From NCBI GenBank assembly GCA_016302195.1, contig JAEDOA010000008.1, positions 1-29,930 of the forward strand: a stretch of DNA of 29,930 nt, written 5' to 3'. Positions 1 through 7,995 of this stretch are shown piece after piece. Made by a program: the position numbers and the translations under genes. Numbering within the stretch: position 1 is the stretch's first letter; each line of letters opens with the position of its first letter. This DNA comes from Erysipelotrichaceae bacterium (GTDB lineage: Bacteria; Bacillota_I; Bacilli_A; Erysipelotrichales; Erysipelotrichaceae). The notes below the pieces were generated by a model. It was not told the DNA's origin and made no database searches. It saw nothing but the letters and a program-made list of their open reading frames with translations.

Positions 1-1119
1 TTCTATATGTTCTGTAAACGGAAACATATCAACAGGTTGTATTACTTGAACTTGATAGCCATTTTTTAATAAATAATACAAATTCTGTTTTTGGGTTAAT
101 GGATTACAGGAAATGTAAACAATCTTCTTTGGTTTTAAACCAACTAGTGATCTTAAAAACTTCTCATCTGCGCCACTTCTTGGTGGATCCATTATCACAA
201 CATCAACTTTGCTTCTTTTCTGAGTCAGTTGAGTTAAATACTTGCCAGCATCGGCTGATACAAAATAAGCATTTTCGATTTTATTAATCTTGCTATTGAT
301 TTTCGCATCTCTTATTGCCTGCTGATTTATTTCAACCCCGTATACTTCTTTAACTTTTTTTGCCAAAGATAAGCCGATAGTTCCGGTTCCACAATAGGCA
401 TCAATTACTATATCATCTTTATTTAATTGAGCTAGGTCAATAGCCTTATTATAAAGAATCGGAGTTTGGTTTGAGTTAACCTGATAAAATGCGGATGGTG
501 ATATTCTAAAAGTTAGTCCATTGAGTTTATCTTCAATATATCCCTTACCATAGAGAATATTAAATCTATCTGATAAAACCATGCTGGTTCTTTTATTATT
601 AACACATTGAATAATTGTCGTTATTTCAGGATGAATATTAATAAGCTGACCAATAAAATCTTTCTTATAGGGTATTGTAAAACTTCCTGTTACTAAAATA
701 ACCATTATTTCATTGGTAGTTTTTGAAAGACGAACCATAACATGTCTTAAACATCCTGAAAATCTATTCTCATCAAATGTACTGATATGAAAACTGTTTA
801 CCAGTTTCTTAATCGTATTAATGATGTCATTGGCTTTTTCATCAGCAATCTGACAATTTTTGATTTCAACTATTTCATGAGTGCTTTCTACATAGTTACC
901 ACAAATAACTCTTTTTTTATAACTTGAAAAAGCCATTTGCACTTTGTTGCGGTAATGATAAGGATTATCACATCCAATAATAGGTTCAACTTTCTTTATT
1001 TTGGAAAATAATCTTTCGATTCTCTGCTGTTTAAGTTCAAGCTGCTGTTGGTAGTCTAAGTGCTGTAGTTGACAGCCTCCACAGATATCGCTAACCTTAC
1101 ACTTCTCTAGTCTTTCCAT
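1..1119 (-). CDS. rlmD: 23S rRNA (uracil-5-)-methyltransferase, RlmD/RumA family, 3' end cut by window
   Basis: Folded TrmA/RumA-type SAM-dependent enzyme that methylates C5 of a uridine in 23S rRNA (U1939 and/or U747 in relatives). I translated the frame by hand from the ATG at 1119 to the window edge, 373 codons with no stop. Visible motifs are a cysteine set near the N-terminus (C, then five residues later CGGC, QLQH following) plus a further Cys at about residue 87, as in the Fe-S cluster of RumA. There is also a SAM motif DAYCGTGTIGLSLA, the motif DPPRSG, and ISCNP carrying the catalytic Cys. The frame at the edge reads FPFTEHIE, close to the family C-terminus, so only about ten residues should be missing. 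No N-terminal TRAM domain is present, unlike many RumA proteins. The ATG overlaps the end of the alcohol dehydrogenase gene by 13 bases, so it is probably translationally coupled. Confident of family; the exact target uridine is not readable. Confidence 0.93.
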   Translation of the reverse strand, partial: MERLEKCKVSDICGGCQLQHLDYQQQLELKQQRIERLFSKIKKVEPIIGCDNPYHYRNKVQMAFSSYKKRVICGNYVESTHEIVEIKNCQIADEKANDIINTIKKLVNSFHISTFDENRFSGCLRHVMVRLSKTTNEIMVILVTGSFTIPYKKDFIGQLINIHPEITTIIQCVNNKRTSMVLSDRFNILYGKGYIEDKLNGLTFRISPSAFYQVNSNQTPILYNKAIDLAQLNKDDIVIDAYCGTGTIGLSLAKKVKEVYGVEINQQAIRDAKINSKINKIENAYFVSADAGKYLTQLTQKRSKVDVVIMDPPRSGADEKFLRSLVGLKPKKIVYISCNPLTQKQNLYYLLKNGYQVQVIQPVDMFPFTEHIE

Positions 1120-2198
1120 AAACTGAAAGCAACCTTCTTTAACAATTCTTCATCAACTTTATATGGACAGTAACTCAACTTATTTTTATTATCCTTTACT
1201 TCCTGGACAGCTAATTCTAATAAATTGTCATCCAGCTTTTCTAACATAGCTACTTCGACAATAAATTGTTTAAACTGCTGTAAATCAGCAAACTGCAAAG
1301 CCTGTAGCACTAAATTGACCGTTTTTTGATCAGCATATTTCATTAAGCCATATAAGAAATAGCCGCAAGCCTGACCGTGAGGAATATTATTATGATATGT
1401 TAATGTATAGCTTAAGCCATGAGGCAAATTAGTTCCACAATGAGCAATTGCCATCCCACCGATTAATGATACGTATAATAAATTATCATATACCTCTTTT
1501 GTCAATAAGCTTTGATCTAATAGCGCCGCTTTGTTTTTACTAAAGGCCCTTAATCCCTCATAGCTAATCATATCAGAAATTGTGGTTGCCTTTGAAGAAA
1601 TAACGCTTTCTATTAAATGACTTAAAGCATCTACAGCAGTAAATCTAATTGAACGATAAGGCAAATATGTCAAATATTTACTATCAAGCAGAGCTAATTT
1701 CGGATATATACGATAGCTCATTGATGCTTTTCTTTTATTAATATTATCAGTCAAAACTGATGCAGCAGTTACCTCACTACCCGTACCACAAGTTGTCGCA
1801 ACAGCTACTACAGCTAAAGAATCATTACAGGCTGGTTTTTCAAACAATAGCTGGGTATCATTAAAATGGTATTTCAACATTACTGCTATCGCCTTAGCAC
1901 TATCTAAACTGCTTCCGCCACCAATGCCAATAACAAAATCAATACCCTTGTCCTTGTTAGCAAGGTAAGCTTTTTTTATACTTTCTAATGAAGGATTTTG
2001 CTCTACTTCATCAAAAACCTCATAAGCAATTGAATTGTTATCTAAAGCCTGAAGAACATCCGCAAAGCTGCCGTTTTTTCTAGCTGATGATTTTCCCATA
2101 ACAATTAATGCTTTTTTACCATACTGGCAAAGCTCATTTTGATGGTTTATAACACAATTATCCTCGAAATAAACCAATGTTGGTATTTTAAAAAACAT
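1107..2198 (-). CDS. iron-containing alcohol dehydrogenase family protein
   Basis: Group III (iron-type) dehydrogenase of 363 residues that interconverts an alcohol or polyol and an aldehyde or ketone with NAD(P). I chose the ATG at 2198 over the longer frame opening at 2237. It sits 6 bases after GGAGGAG and lies beyond the stop of the upstream dipeptidase gene. The nucleotide-binding loop GIGGGSSLDSAKA is at about residues 89-101, and CGTGSEVT follows near 135. Metal ligands are Asp190 and His194 (in DALSHLIES), His260 (LPHGLS) and His274 (IPHGQ). Their spacing of 4, 66 and 14 agrees closely with that of FucO-type enzymes. It is the fourth gene of the ftsW-coaD-C69-ADH-rlmD run, with 13 bases separating it from the dipeptidase. 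Its substrate cannot be told from sequence; glycerol dehydrogenase, butanol dehydrogenase and propanediol oxidoreductase are all possible labels. Confidence 0.9.
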   Translation of the reverse strand: MFFKIPTLVYFEDNCVINHQNELCQYGKKALIVMGKSSARKNGSFADVLQALDNNSIAYEVFDEVEQNPSLESIKKAYLANKDKGIDFVIGIGGGSSLDSAKAIAVMLKYHFNDTQLLFEKPACNDSLAVVAVATTCGTGSEVTAASVLTDNINKRKASMSYRIYPKLALLDSKYLTYLPYRSIRFTAVDALSHLIESVISSKATTISDMISYEGLRAFSKNKAALLDQSLLTKEVYDNLLYVSLIGGMAIAHCGTNLPHGLSYTLTYHNNIPHGQACGYFLYGLMKYADQKTVNLVLQALQFADLQQFKQFIVEVAMLEKLDDNLLELAVQEVKDNKNKLSYCPYKVDEELLKKVAFSLWKD

Positions 2199-2211
2199 AA
2201 AAACTCCTCCA

Positions 2212-3669
2212 TTAATTATCTGATTTGTTATAGCCATTTTTCATAGCCATTGAACAAATATACAAAAGCTTTGATAACAATTCATCTGTCGCTTTTTGAA
2301 TGTTATCAGCAACTTTTTGATTACATCCTTGTAAAAGCTCAATAGTATCCTTATCTAGGCAATCCAAAGTCAACTTATCATAAACATTTACTAATCTTCC
2401 ACTATCAATTAGACTCTCTAGCTGATATCTTTCGATTTCATTAATACATTCACTATAGTGACTATCTGCTAAGACAGCAATCAATCGAGTTGACCAGTAC
2501 AAGTTGTCGGTTGATACCTTATTTGTTACTTTTGAGAAGTAATCAGGTACTTTATTAACATTGCTGTAAAGACACACTAAGCTGTTAAATGGATTAGAGC
2601 CAACCGCAAGCCATTGAAGCGCCATACAGTTTTCTTGAGCATAGCCCCTCAATTGAGTAATAGCCATAAAGTTGTTTCTATTAACCCCAACAGGACGGAA
2701 TCTTGCCGGTTCTAAAGAAAACTTGCTGTATGGATCATATTTAGTAAACTGAAAAGTCGAAGATAGAACATATTTAATATCTTCTATAGTTATCTTTTTT
2801 TCAGGCTTTAGGCTAAAAGGCAAATTGTCTGACTGAGGGTTATAGTCTGCATTATCGCCATCCCATTTATAATCAGTAGGATTTAAATATCTCTCCATTG
2901 CCCATACTCTTGGGGTATTGTATACATGGTCTGAATCAGTATGAGTACCAAAGGCAGCTCTAACGTCGAAATTGGTTTGTTGACTCAGTTGTTGCTTGCT
3001 CATTGATAAATCCAGGTGATTATCAATAATAAAATCGATTAGATCGTTACTGCACATATTGTTTTCTTTTTTGGAAAAAGCATCAACAAAGTCAAAACTA
3101 TCAATGCCTTGTTGATTAGCAACCACAACATACTTATCATCTGGTACTCTTACCGCCATCCAATGATGGCCACCGATTGTCTCTAACCACCAGATTTCAT
3201 CCTTATCCTGAAATCCTATTCCATTTCGTTCATAAGTGCCATATTTCTCTAGCAAATCTGCTAAATATAAAGCTCCTTCTTTAGCACTATGAATATATGG
3301 CAAAACTATTGTTACCATATCCTCCTCGGAAATACCATCCTTAACAAAAGGATCAGCTGCAGTAACCCGATAATTGCTTGTTAATGTTTCAGTAGCAGTC
3401 ATACTAACATTGGCGCTATTAACTCCTGCTGCAGCCCAGATGCCTTCTTTATTGTCGGCATTAGGCATAGATGTATAACGCAGCGGATTATCAGGCAAGT
3501 CTATTGAAAAGGATGATAAAACGGATTTATATTTTCTAGGTTGATTTTCAGGTAAAACCACAACCAGCTTTTTGGCTGAAAATTGTCCTGAAGGAGAATC
3601 TTCATTTCTAGCCATCAAAGTTGAACCATCATAGCTAGCGTTTTTCCCAACTAAAATTGTAGTACACAT
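2212..3669 (-). CDS. pepD: C69 family dipeptidase (PepD-like Ntn hydrolase)
   Basis: Cytosolic dipeptidase of the N-terminal nucleophile superfamily, 485 residues, typical for the family. The protein starts MCTTILVGKNASYDGSTLMARNED. Removal of Met1 would expose Cys2 as the catalytic nucleophile, which fixes the start at 3669 even though an in-frame ATG lies 15 bases upstream. GAGGG lies 8 bases before this ATG. Arg and Asn/Glu in the ARNED segment and the SANVSMTATETL segment are family hallmarks. There is no signal peptide. The start lies immediately after the coaD stop, in the same operon. Its likely role is hydrolysing dipeptides taken up from a peptide-rich habitat. No truncation is visible. 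Confidence 0.92.
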   Translation of the reverse strand: MCTTILVGKNASYDGSTLMARNEDSPSGQFSAKKLVVVLPENQPRKYKSVLSSFSIDLPDNPLRYTSMPNADNKEGIWAAAGVNSANVSMTATETLTSNYRVTAADPFVKDGISEEDMVTIVLPYIHSAKEGALYLADLLEKYGTYERNGIGFQDKDEIWWLETIGGHHWMAVRVPDDKYVVVANQQGIDSFDFVDAFSKKENNMCSNDLIDFIIDNHLDLSMSKQQLSQQTNFDVRAAFGTHTDSDHVYNTPRVWAMERYLNPTDYKWDGDNADYNPQSDNLPFSLKPEKKITIEDIKYVLSSTFQFTKYDPYSKFSLEPARFRPVGVNRNNFMAITQLRGYAQENCMALQWLAVGSNPFNSLVCLYSNVNKVPDYFSKVTNKVSTDNLYWSTRLIAVLADSHYSECINEIERYQLESLIDSGRLVNVYDKLTLDCLDKDTIELLQGCNQKVADNIQKATDELLSKLLYICSMAMKNGYNKSDN

Positions 3670-3670
3670 A

Positions 3671-4159
3671 TTAATTACCCTCACTTATTTTATAAATCTC
3701 TGTTAACTTTTCAGCTACTATTTCAGGAACAAATTTACTTAAATCCCCACCATTTTTCGCTATGGTTTTAGCTGTAGAGCTAGACAGGAATGAATATTGA
3801 GGTCTTGCCAGCAAGAAGATAGTTTCTATATCAGGCTGAAGAGTCATATTTGCGGTTGCCAGCTGCATTTCGTATTCATAATCACTAACAGCTCTAACTC
3901 CTCTAATTAAAACTTGACAATTATGTTCTCTAGCAAAATCAACTGTTAACCCACTACCTACCTTAACTGATACATTAGGCAAATGACTGATGCATTTTTC
4001 CAACAATTCTTTCCTTTGACTAGAAGAAAATGCTGGTTTTTTTTCATCATTTTCCATAATAACAATAATAAGCTTGTCAAATAACTGACTCGCCCTTTCG
4101 ATAATGTCTAAATGACCATAAGTTACAGGGTCAAAACTACCTGGATACAAAGCTATCAT
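3671..4159 (-). CDS. coaD: pantetheine-phosphate adenylyltransferase
   Basis: Catalyses the penultimate step of coenzyme A synthesis, ATP plus 4'-phosphopantetheine giving dephospho-CoA and pyrophosphate. The 162-residue length is the family norm. The nucleotidyltransferase motif is GSFDPVTYGH at residues 7-16, with T-x-G-H at 13-16. The segment LIRGVRAVSDYEYEMQLA binds pantetheine and nucleotide. SFLSSSTAK near 123-131 carries the conserved ISST-type loop. It sits 12 bases after the SEDS gene and ends 1 base before the dipeptidase start, so all are one transcript. Firmicutes usually place coaD next to rsmD; that gene is not in this window. Confidence 0.97.
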   Translation of the reverse strand: MIALYPGSFDPVTYGHLDIIERASQLFDKLIIVIMENDEKKPAFSSSQRKELLEKCISHLPNVSVKVGSGLTVDFAREHNCQVLIRGVRAVSDYEYEMQLATANMTLQPDIETIFLLARPQYSFLSSSTAKTIAKNGGDLSKFVPEIVAEKLTEIYKISEGN

Positions 4160-4171
4160 TTTCTCTTCTCC

Positions 4172-5395
4172 TTAACCAATAAATCCACTTTTTTTCTTTT
4201 TTTCTAAAAAATAATTCGCAATGCGATTTTGACATATACCTAACATTACCATAATTCCAAAGCAAGCTGAACCACCGCGGGAGATAAGCAATAAAGGAAC
4301 ACCCGTTAGTGGTAACAAGCCAGAAACACCGCCAATATTCAACAAGAAATGAACAGATAGATATATTACCGTTCCAATAAGGATAATTTTATCTGTTTCA
4401 TTAGTCATTTTTTGACTGTAAAACAACAATAGTGAAATAAGAGCAATATAAGGAACAAATACCATTAATATCCCAAAAATACCAATTTCTTCAATAATAA
4501 CCGCAAAGATATAATCGGCATCACTGCTTACTAAGTAGCCAAATTTTTGAACTGAATTGCCAATTCCCACACCAAATAATTCTCCTCTACTGATACCTAA
4601 TAGTGAATAGAAAATTTCTCTTGTTTCATCTTTAGCATAATCAGGATTTGTTACTGCAGAAAATCTAGCAGCAAAAGTTGTTGAGATCTTGGCCAAAATT
4701 TCTCTTGCCTGCTCACTTAACAAACAACAAAAGAAAGCCGCTAGAGCAAGCAAAGCACAAACTATCAAAAATATCTGTAATGGTTTAAACCTTCTATTAT
4801 CTAAAAACAAAATCAGGCTGCAACCAATAATAAATAATATCAAACCACTGCCCGTGTCTCTTTGTAAAACTACAATAGTTAAAACAAAAAACAAAAAGAA
4901 GAAGGCAAATGTCCAAAATACTATCTTAAAACTTTTTTCATTTTTAAATTTTCTATCGCAAAATAAACAGGCAATAGCTAATATTATTACCCCTTTCGCA
5001 AATTCAGAAGGTTGAAGACCAAATTCGAAGAATCCCAGATTAATGGTAAACCAGGAGTAGTTTCCGTTAATGCTTCCCGTGATTTTGCAATAGATAAAAG
5101 CCGTAACCAATAACATTGCTTCTACAATCATAATGCCTAATATTATTCTCTTACACTTTTTGATATCAAAATAATTGCTGGCAAGGTTAAACAAGACAAT
5201 AGAAGCAGCAAGTATCAATACCTGTTTTATTATATTTTTTAAAGTCGTCTCAATTGTTGAAGCGCTATTTATTGAAGCGGAGCTGATAAAAAGACAACCA
5301 AAAGCAAGCAAGATATATATCGCTATCGTTATCAGCTTTTCACCTTGCTTGTTACTAGTAAATAGTTTTGAAAAAAAAGACTTAATCTGAATCAA
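4172..5395 (-). CDS. SEDS-family peptidoglycan glycosyltransferase (FtsW/RodA/SpoVE)
   Basis: Polytopic membrane protein of 407 residues with about ten hydrophobic segments, belonging to the SEDS family that polymerises lipid II into glycan strands with a class B PBP partner. Diagnostic segments are W-F-x-I-N-x-G near 115-120 followed by LQPSEFAK, LQRDTGSGL with the conserved catalytic-type Asp at residue 180, and GVPLLLISRGGSA near the C-terminus. The last of these corresponds to the family's GVPLPFISYGGSS. The start is TTG at 5395, supported by AGAGAGG seven bases upstream; no better ATG exists nearby. The C-terminus ends in a lysine-rich cytoplasmic tail. It heads the coaD operon. I cannot separate FtsW from RodA or SpoVE from this sequence alone, since no partner PBP, minC or ftsZ is nearby. 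Confidence 0.88.
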   Translation of the reverse strand: MIQIKSFFSKLFTSNKQGEKLITIAIYILLAFGCLFISSASINSASTIETTLKNIIKQVLILAASIVLFNLASNYFDIKKCKRIILGIMIVEAMLLVTAFIYCKITGSINGNYSWFTINLGFFEFGLQPSEFAKGVIILAIACLFCDRKFKNEKSFKIVFWTFAFFFLFFVLTIVVLQRDTGSGLILFIIGCSLILFLDNRRFKPLQIFLIVCALLALAAFFCCLLSEQAREILAKISTTFAARFSAVTNPDYAKDETREIFYSLLGISRGELFGVGIGNSVQKFGYLVSSDADYIFAVIIEEIGIFGILMVFVPYIALISLLLFYSQKMTNETDKIILIGTVIYLSVHFLLNIGGVSGLLPLTGVPLLLISRGGSACFGIMVMLGICQNRIANYFLEKKKKSGFIG

Positions 5396-5413
5396 ATATA
5401 ACCTCTCTTTATT

Positions 5414-5424
5414 ATTTTATCATA
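5414..5424 (-). promoter_or_regulatory. extended -10 promoter for the SEDS-coaD operon
   Basis: On the minus strand the segment reads TATGATAAAAT, which is a TGnTAAAAT extended -10, lying about 20 bases upstream of the TTG start and after the terminator that closes the preceding operon. No convincing -35 box is visible. The same 11 bases recur before the DUF1846 gene (21215-21225). Confidence 0.4.
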
Positions 5425-5483
5425 ATTCACTTTTAAGAAAACATTATTAATGATTATCAGCCCACATTTCGCAAATTTAGACA

Positions 5484-5526
5484 AAAAAACTACCTTATCC
5501 ATGCTTATCTTGATGAGGCAGTTTTT
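5484..5526 (-). terminator. intrinsic terminator after the PEPCK-like gene
   Basis: On the minus strand AAAACTGCCT pairs with AGGTAGTTTT (one G-U pair) around a loop of about 22 bases, followed by a T run. It begins 11 bases past the stop of the PEPCK-like gene and separates that operon from the SEDS operon. The long loop may hold an internal pairing. Confidence 0.65.
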
Positions 5527-5536
5527 AACATAATCA

Positions 5537-7252
5537 TTATTTTTTATCGGCTTTAAGCATTTGTAGTAATTCACTAGCCGATTCAACAATCCCATTAGGA
5601 TTATCTGTTGCTAGATTAGTATATATCTCACCGACAAAAATTCCATCAGCTATCATTTTCTTAAACATTCTTTCAATTATTGGATCGCATTGTTGTTGCA
5701 TTTGCATTGGTCCAAATGGATTAGCAAAATAGGTAGAGGTCAACCCCGTTTCCTGAGTTGTATTTTTCGCAATCCTTTTACCCTGTTTAAAGCATTCAAT
5801 TGCCTGCTTATAATCAGTAAAGTGCTTAATTCCCACTTCGTTTTGGTAGTTATTGGCATATAATACCATATCAACCTTATGATCGGCAGTGATTAAATCA
5901 TATGATGATACCGGTTGGATAACTCTCGCATTTTCTTTTTGCGGATTGATAAAGATATTACGCTCTAAATCCCGATAAGCTGTTAGTTTATCCAAATCAT
6001 CCAATCTGACAAAAGCACCGGTTTCAGTTCCATTGGCATATATGCTGCCCTCTTTTTCAAACAGGCAACCCATATCATCAAAGACTATCTCAATTTTACT
6101 AATAGTATGATCACTTATCTGCTGATTTGAAATCTTTTTAACGGTTTCAATTGTCTCTGACTTACCAGCCCCTGAATCGCCAACAAAGACGACTGATTTT
6201 TTAAGTCCATTTCTAAATAAGATATTAATCATTGAACCATGAATTGGTAATTTGCCTCTATTTAACATCATCAGATTATGAACTGTTAGTATTGCCTTTT
6301 TAATATAACCAAAATACTCAATTTTATAATCCGCTTTGATATCAGCTATATAAATATCATTTTCATTATCGTAATAAAAACCGCAGTCTTTTTTGGCATC
6401 AGGATTTCCAAAGAAGCAGATTAAATCACATTTTCTATTGGCGCATTGTTGTTCAGTTGCCATTTCAAATAAGTTTGATAAAAAAATACCGCTAGGACAA
6501 TAATCCCTATGGAAATAAACATAACATAACAGTTTTCCAACAAAACAAGGATAGCAGAACCAGTTTTGGCTTGAAAAGGAAGCTGGGTTAACTGGAAATT
6601 GCTGCAATTGTTGAAACGTACCAACTCTTTTATTGCTTTCACTGTGAAAAATGATTGGAGTTCTCAGCATAACTGTATTAACAAATAAAACATTTTTTAG
6701 AAAGCTATATTTATTTGCCAGTTGAAAACGGTATTTTTTTACTACAAAACTAGCATTAGTGCCCGCTTGAAGCTGTCTATAAACTTTATTTGAATAGCCC
6801 TGCAGTTTCTCTTCACAGCTACGATACAAATTCAAAACCAATTGATTAAACTTTGAATCTAGTTCCATAAAAGATGTAAAGGATAGTTTATTTGTGGAAA
6901 CATTAATATAGGAAAATCTCTGTTTACGACGCCAGAAATTATAAGCGTTTTCGACAATATACAATGCTTTTATTCTATTTATTTGATCATACTCGTTATT
7001 AAAGATATCATCGACATCTAATACCAATAATGATTTAGTCAGTTTCACAACATCCTTAACCATTTCATCTAAGCTTCTATTATTGGTCAGCCAGCTAAAC
7101 ATATTAATATCATTGATAGCTAAGTCCTTAAAATATCTTTCAATAAAAACTTTAAATCCATTGCTGGAAACCAATTCCTGGACATTTTGAAAATATTCGC
7201 TTGAAAAATCCAATACTACTACATTATTGCTCATGTAAAATGATTCTTTCAT
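5537..7252 (-). CDS. PEP carboxykinase/HPr kinase-fold P-loop protein with long N-terminal domain
   Basis: 571 residues. The C-terminal third resembles ATP-type phosphoenolpyruvate carboxykinase and HPr kinase. The P-loop GDSGAGKSET lies near residues 357-366. A kinase-2-like IVFDDMG follows, then a region parallel to the PEPCK acidic/Cys loop (IYANGTETGAFVRLDDL). ETGLTSTYFANPFGP near 495-510 parallels TERGITEPTPTFSACFG of E. coli PckA, and DPIIERMFKKMIADGIFVGEIYTN parallels its C-terminal helix and strand. The first 330 residues match nothing I recognise; they are rich in aromatic residues and contain several Cys. The ATG at 7252 overlaps the methyltransferase stop (TAATG) and has AAGGAGG 8 bases upstream. 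It is the last gene of the recX-yhaM-nnr operon. It could be a real but divergent carboxykinase, a protein kinase, or a nucleotide-binding regulator; I do not assign a reaction. Confidence 0.7.
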   Translation of the reverse strand: MKESFYMSNNVVVLDFSSEYFQNVQELVSSNGFKVFIERYFKDLAINDINMFSWLTNNRSLDEMVKDVVKLTKSLLVLDVDDIFNNEYDQINRIKALYIVENAYNFWRRKQRFSYINVSTNKLSFTSFMELDSKFNQLVLNLYRSCEEKLQGYSNKVYRQLQAGTNASFVVKKYRFQLANKYSFLKNVLFVNTVMLRTPIIFHSESNKRVGTFQQLQQFPVNPASFSSQNWFCYPCFVGKLLCYVYFHRDYCPSGIFLSNLFEMATEQQCANRKCDLICFFGNPDAKKDCGFYYDNENDIYIADIKADYKIEYFGYIKKAILTVHNLMMLNRGKLPIHGSMINILFRNGLKKSVVFVGDSGAGKSETIETVKKISNQQISDHTISKIEIVFDDMGCLFEKEGSIYANGTETGAFVRLDDLDKLTAYRDLERNIFINPQKENARVIQPVSSYDLITADHKVDMVLYANNYQNEVGIKHFTDYKQAIECFKQGKRIAKNTTQETGLTSTYFANPFGPMQMQQQCDPIIERMFKKMIADGIFVGEIYTNLATDNPNGIVESASELLQMLKADKK

Positions 7253-7995
7253 TATTTACCCTCCTTATTCAGCTTCTGCCTAAAGATTTCCCCGGCAATG
7301 ACGCTTGTAGCACTAGCAGCATTTAAAGCATTTCTAAAATCATTTGCGTAGGGAATATAAATATAATCATCACACAATTTTAATTCTTCTGCTGAAAGAC
7401 CTCGAAGTGGCCCGCCTATCTCAATTAGAATTGCCTTATCGGAAAAATCATAATCATATAATGAGACAGCTTTTTCACCTCGATATGCCCCGATTACTGT
7501 AATAGACTGTTTTTTTAATACTTCAACTATTTCTACGGGATTTTCGCTATATACTATTGGAATTGCTTCACTAGCCCCAGCTGAGCTTTTAATTAAATTG
7601 CTGTCATCAAAATCATTATATCTCTGTTTCATAATAACCCCATCACAACCAAAGGCATATAGAGTTCTTAGGATATAGCCTAAATTATAACTATCTTCAA
7701 TCCCTTCCAATAAGGCTAAAAAAGGCTTGTCTTTCTTTAGCAGGGAAATAATAGATTGAGTTTTTCTTTCAGAAACCTGGGCTAGTATTCCACCATGGGT
7801 CTTACCCTTAGCTAAGGCTTGGATCTGGTGCTCTTTCATTCTTTTAACTTCGATTTTTTTAATTCTAGCTTGCTCGATAATATAAGAAACATCTTTTCCT
7901 TTTTTATCTTCTTCAATATAAATTTCCTTAACTGTTCTGAATTTGCTATTTAAAACCGCCTTTACTGCAATTTTTCCTTCAACTATTGTCACCAT
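7252..7995 (-). CDS. SpoU/TrmH-family RNA 2'-O-methyltransferase, divergent motifs
   Basis: 247 residues with an N-terminal L30e-like substrate-binding part (EGKIAVKAVL, then THGGILAQV) and a C-terminal SPOUT domain that forms a trefoil knot. Motif 1 is intact (NLGYILRTLYAFGCDGVI). Motif 2 reads EIGGPLRGLS, where most relatives have GnEgxGl. Motif 3 reads IPYANDFRNALNAASATSV, where SLN is usual, so the catalytic Ser/Asn area is altered. The family methylates ribose 2'-OH in tRNA or 23S rRNA; the changed motifs make activity uncertain. It overlaps both neighbours by 4 and 1 bases (TAATG junctions), showing tight coupling with the U32 gene upstream. A canonical paralogue, rlmB, is at 25287-26009. 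Confidence 0.85.
   Translation of the reverse strand: MVTIVEGKIAVKAVLNSKFRTVKEIYIEEDKKGKDVSYIIEQARIKKIEVKRMKEHQIQALAKGKTHGGILAQVSERKTQSIISLLKKDKPFLALLEGIEDSYNLGYILRTLYAFGCDGVIMKQRYNDFDDSNLIKSSAGASEAIPIVYSENPVEIVEVLKKQSITVIGAYRGEKAVSLYDYDFSDKAILIEIGGPLRGLSAEELKLCDDYIYIPYANDFRNALNAASATSVIAGEIFRQKLNKEGK

Noticed and set aside
4689..5390. Plus-strand frames of 108 and 71 residues within the SEDS gene
   Set aside because: They are antisense shadows of a conserved membrane protein; composition is lysine- and asparagine-rich with no family match.
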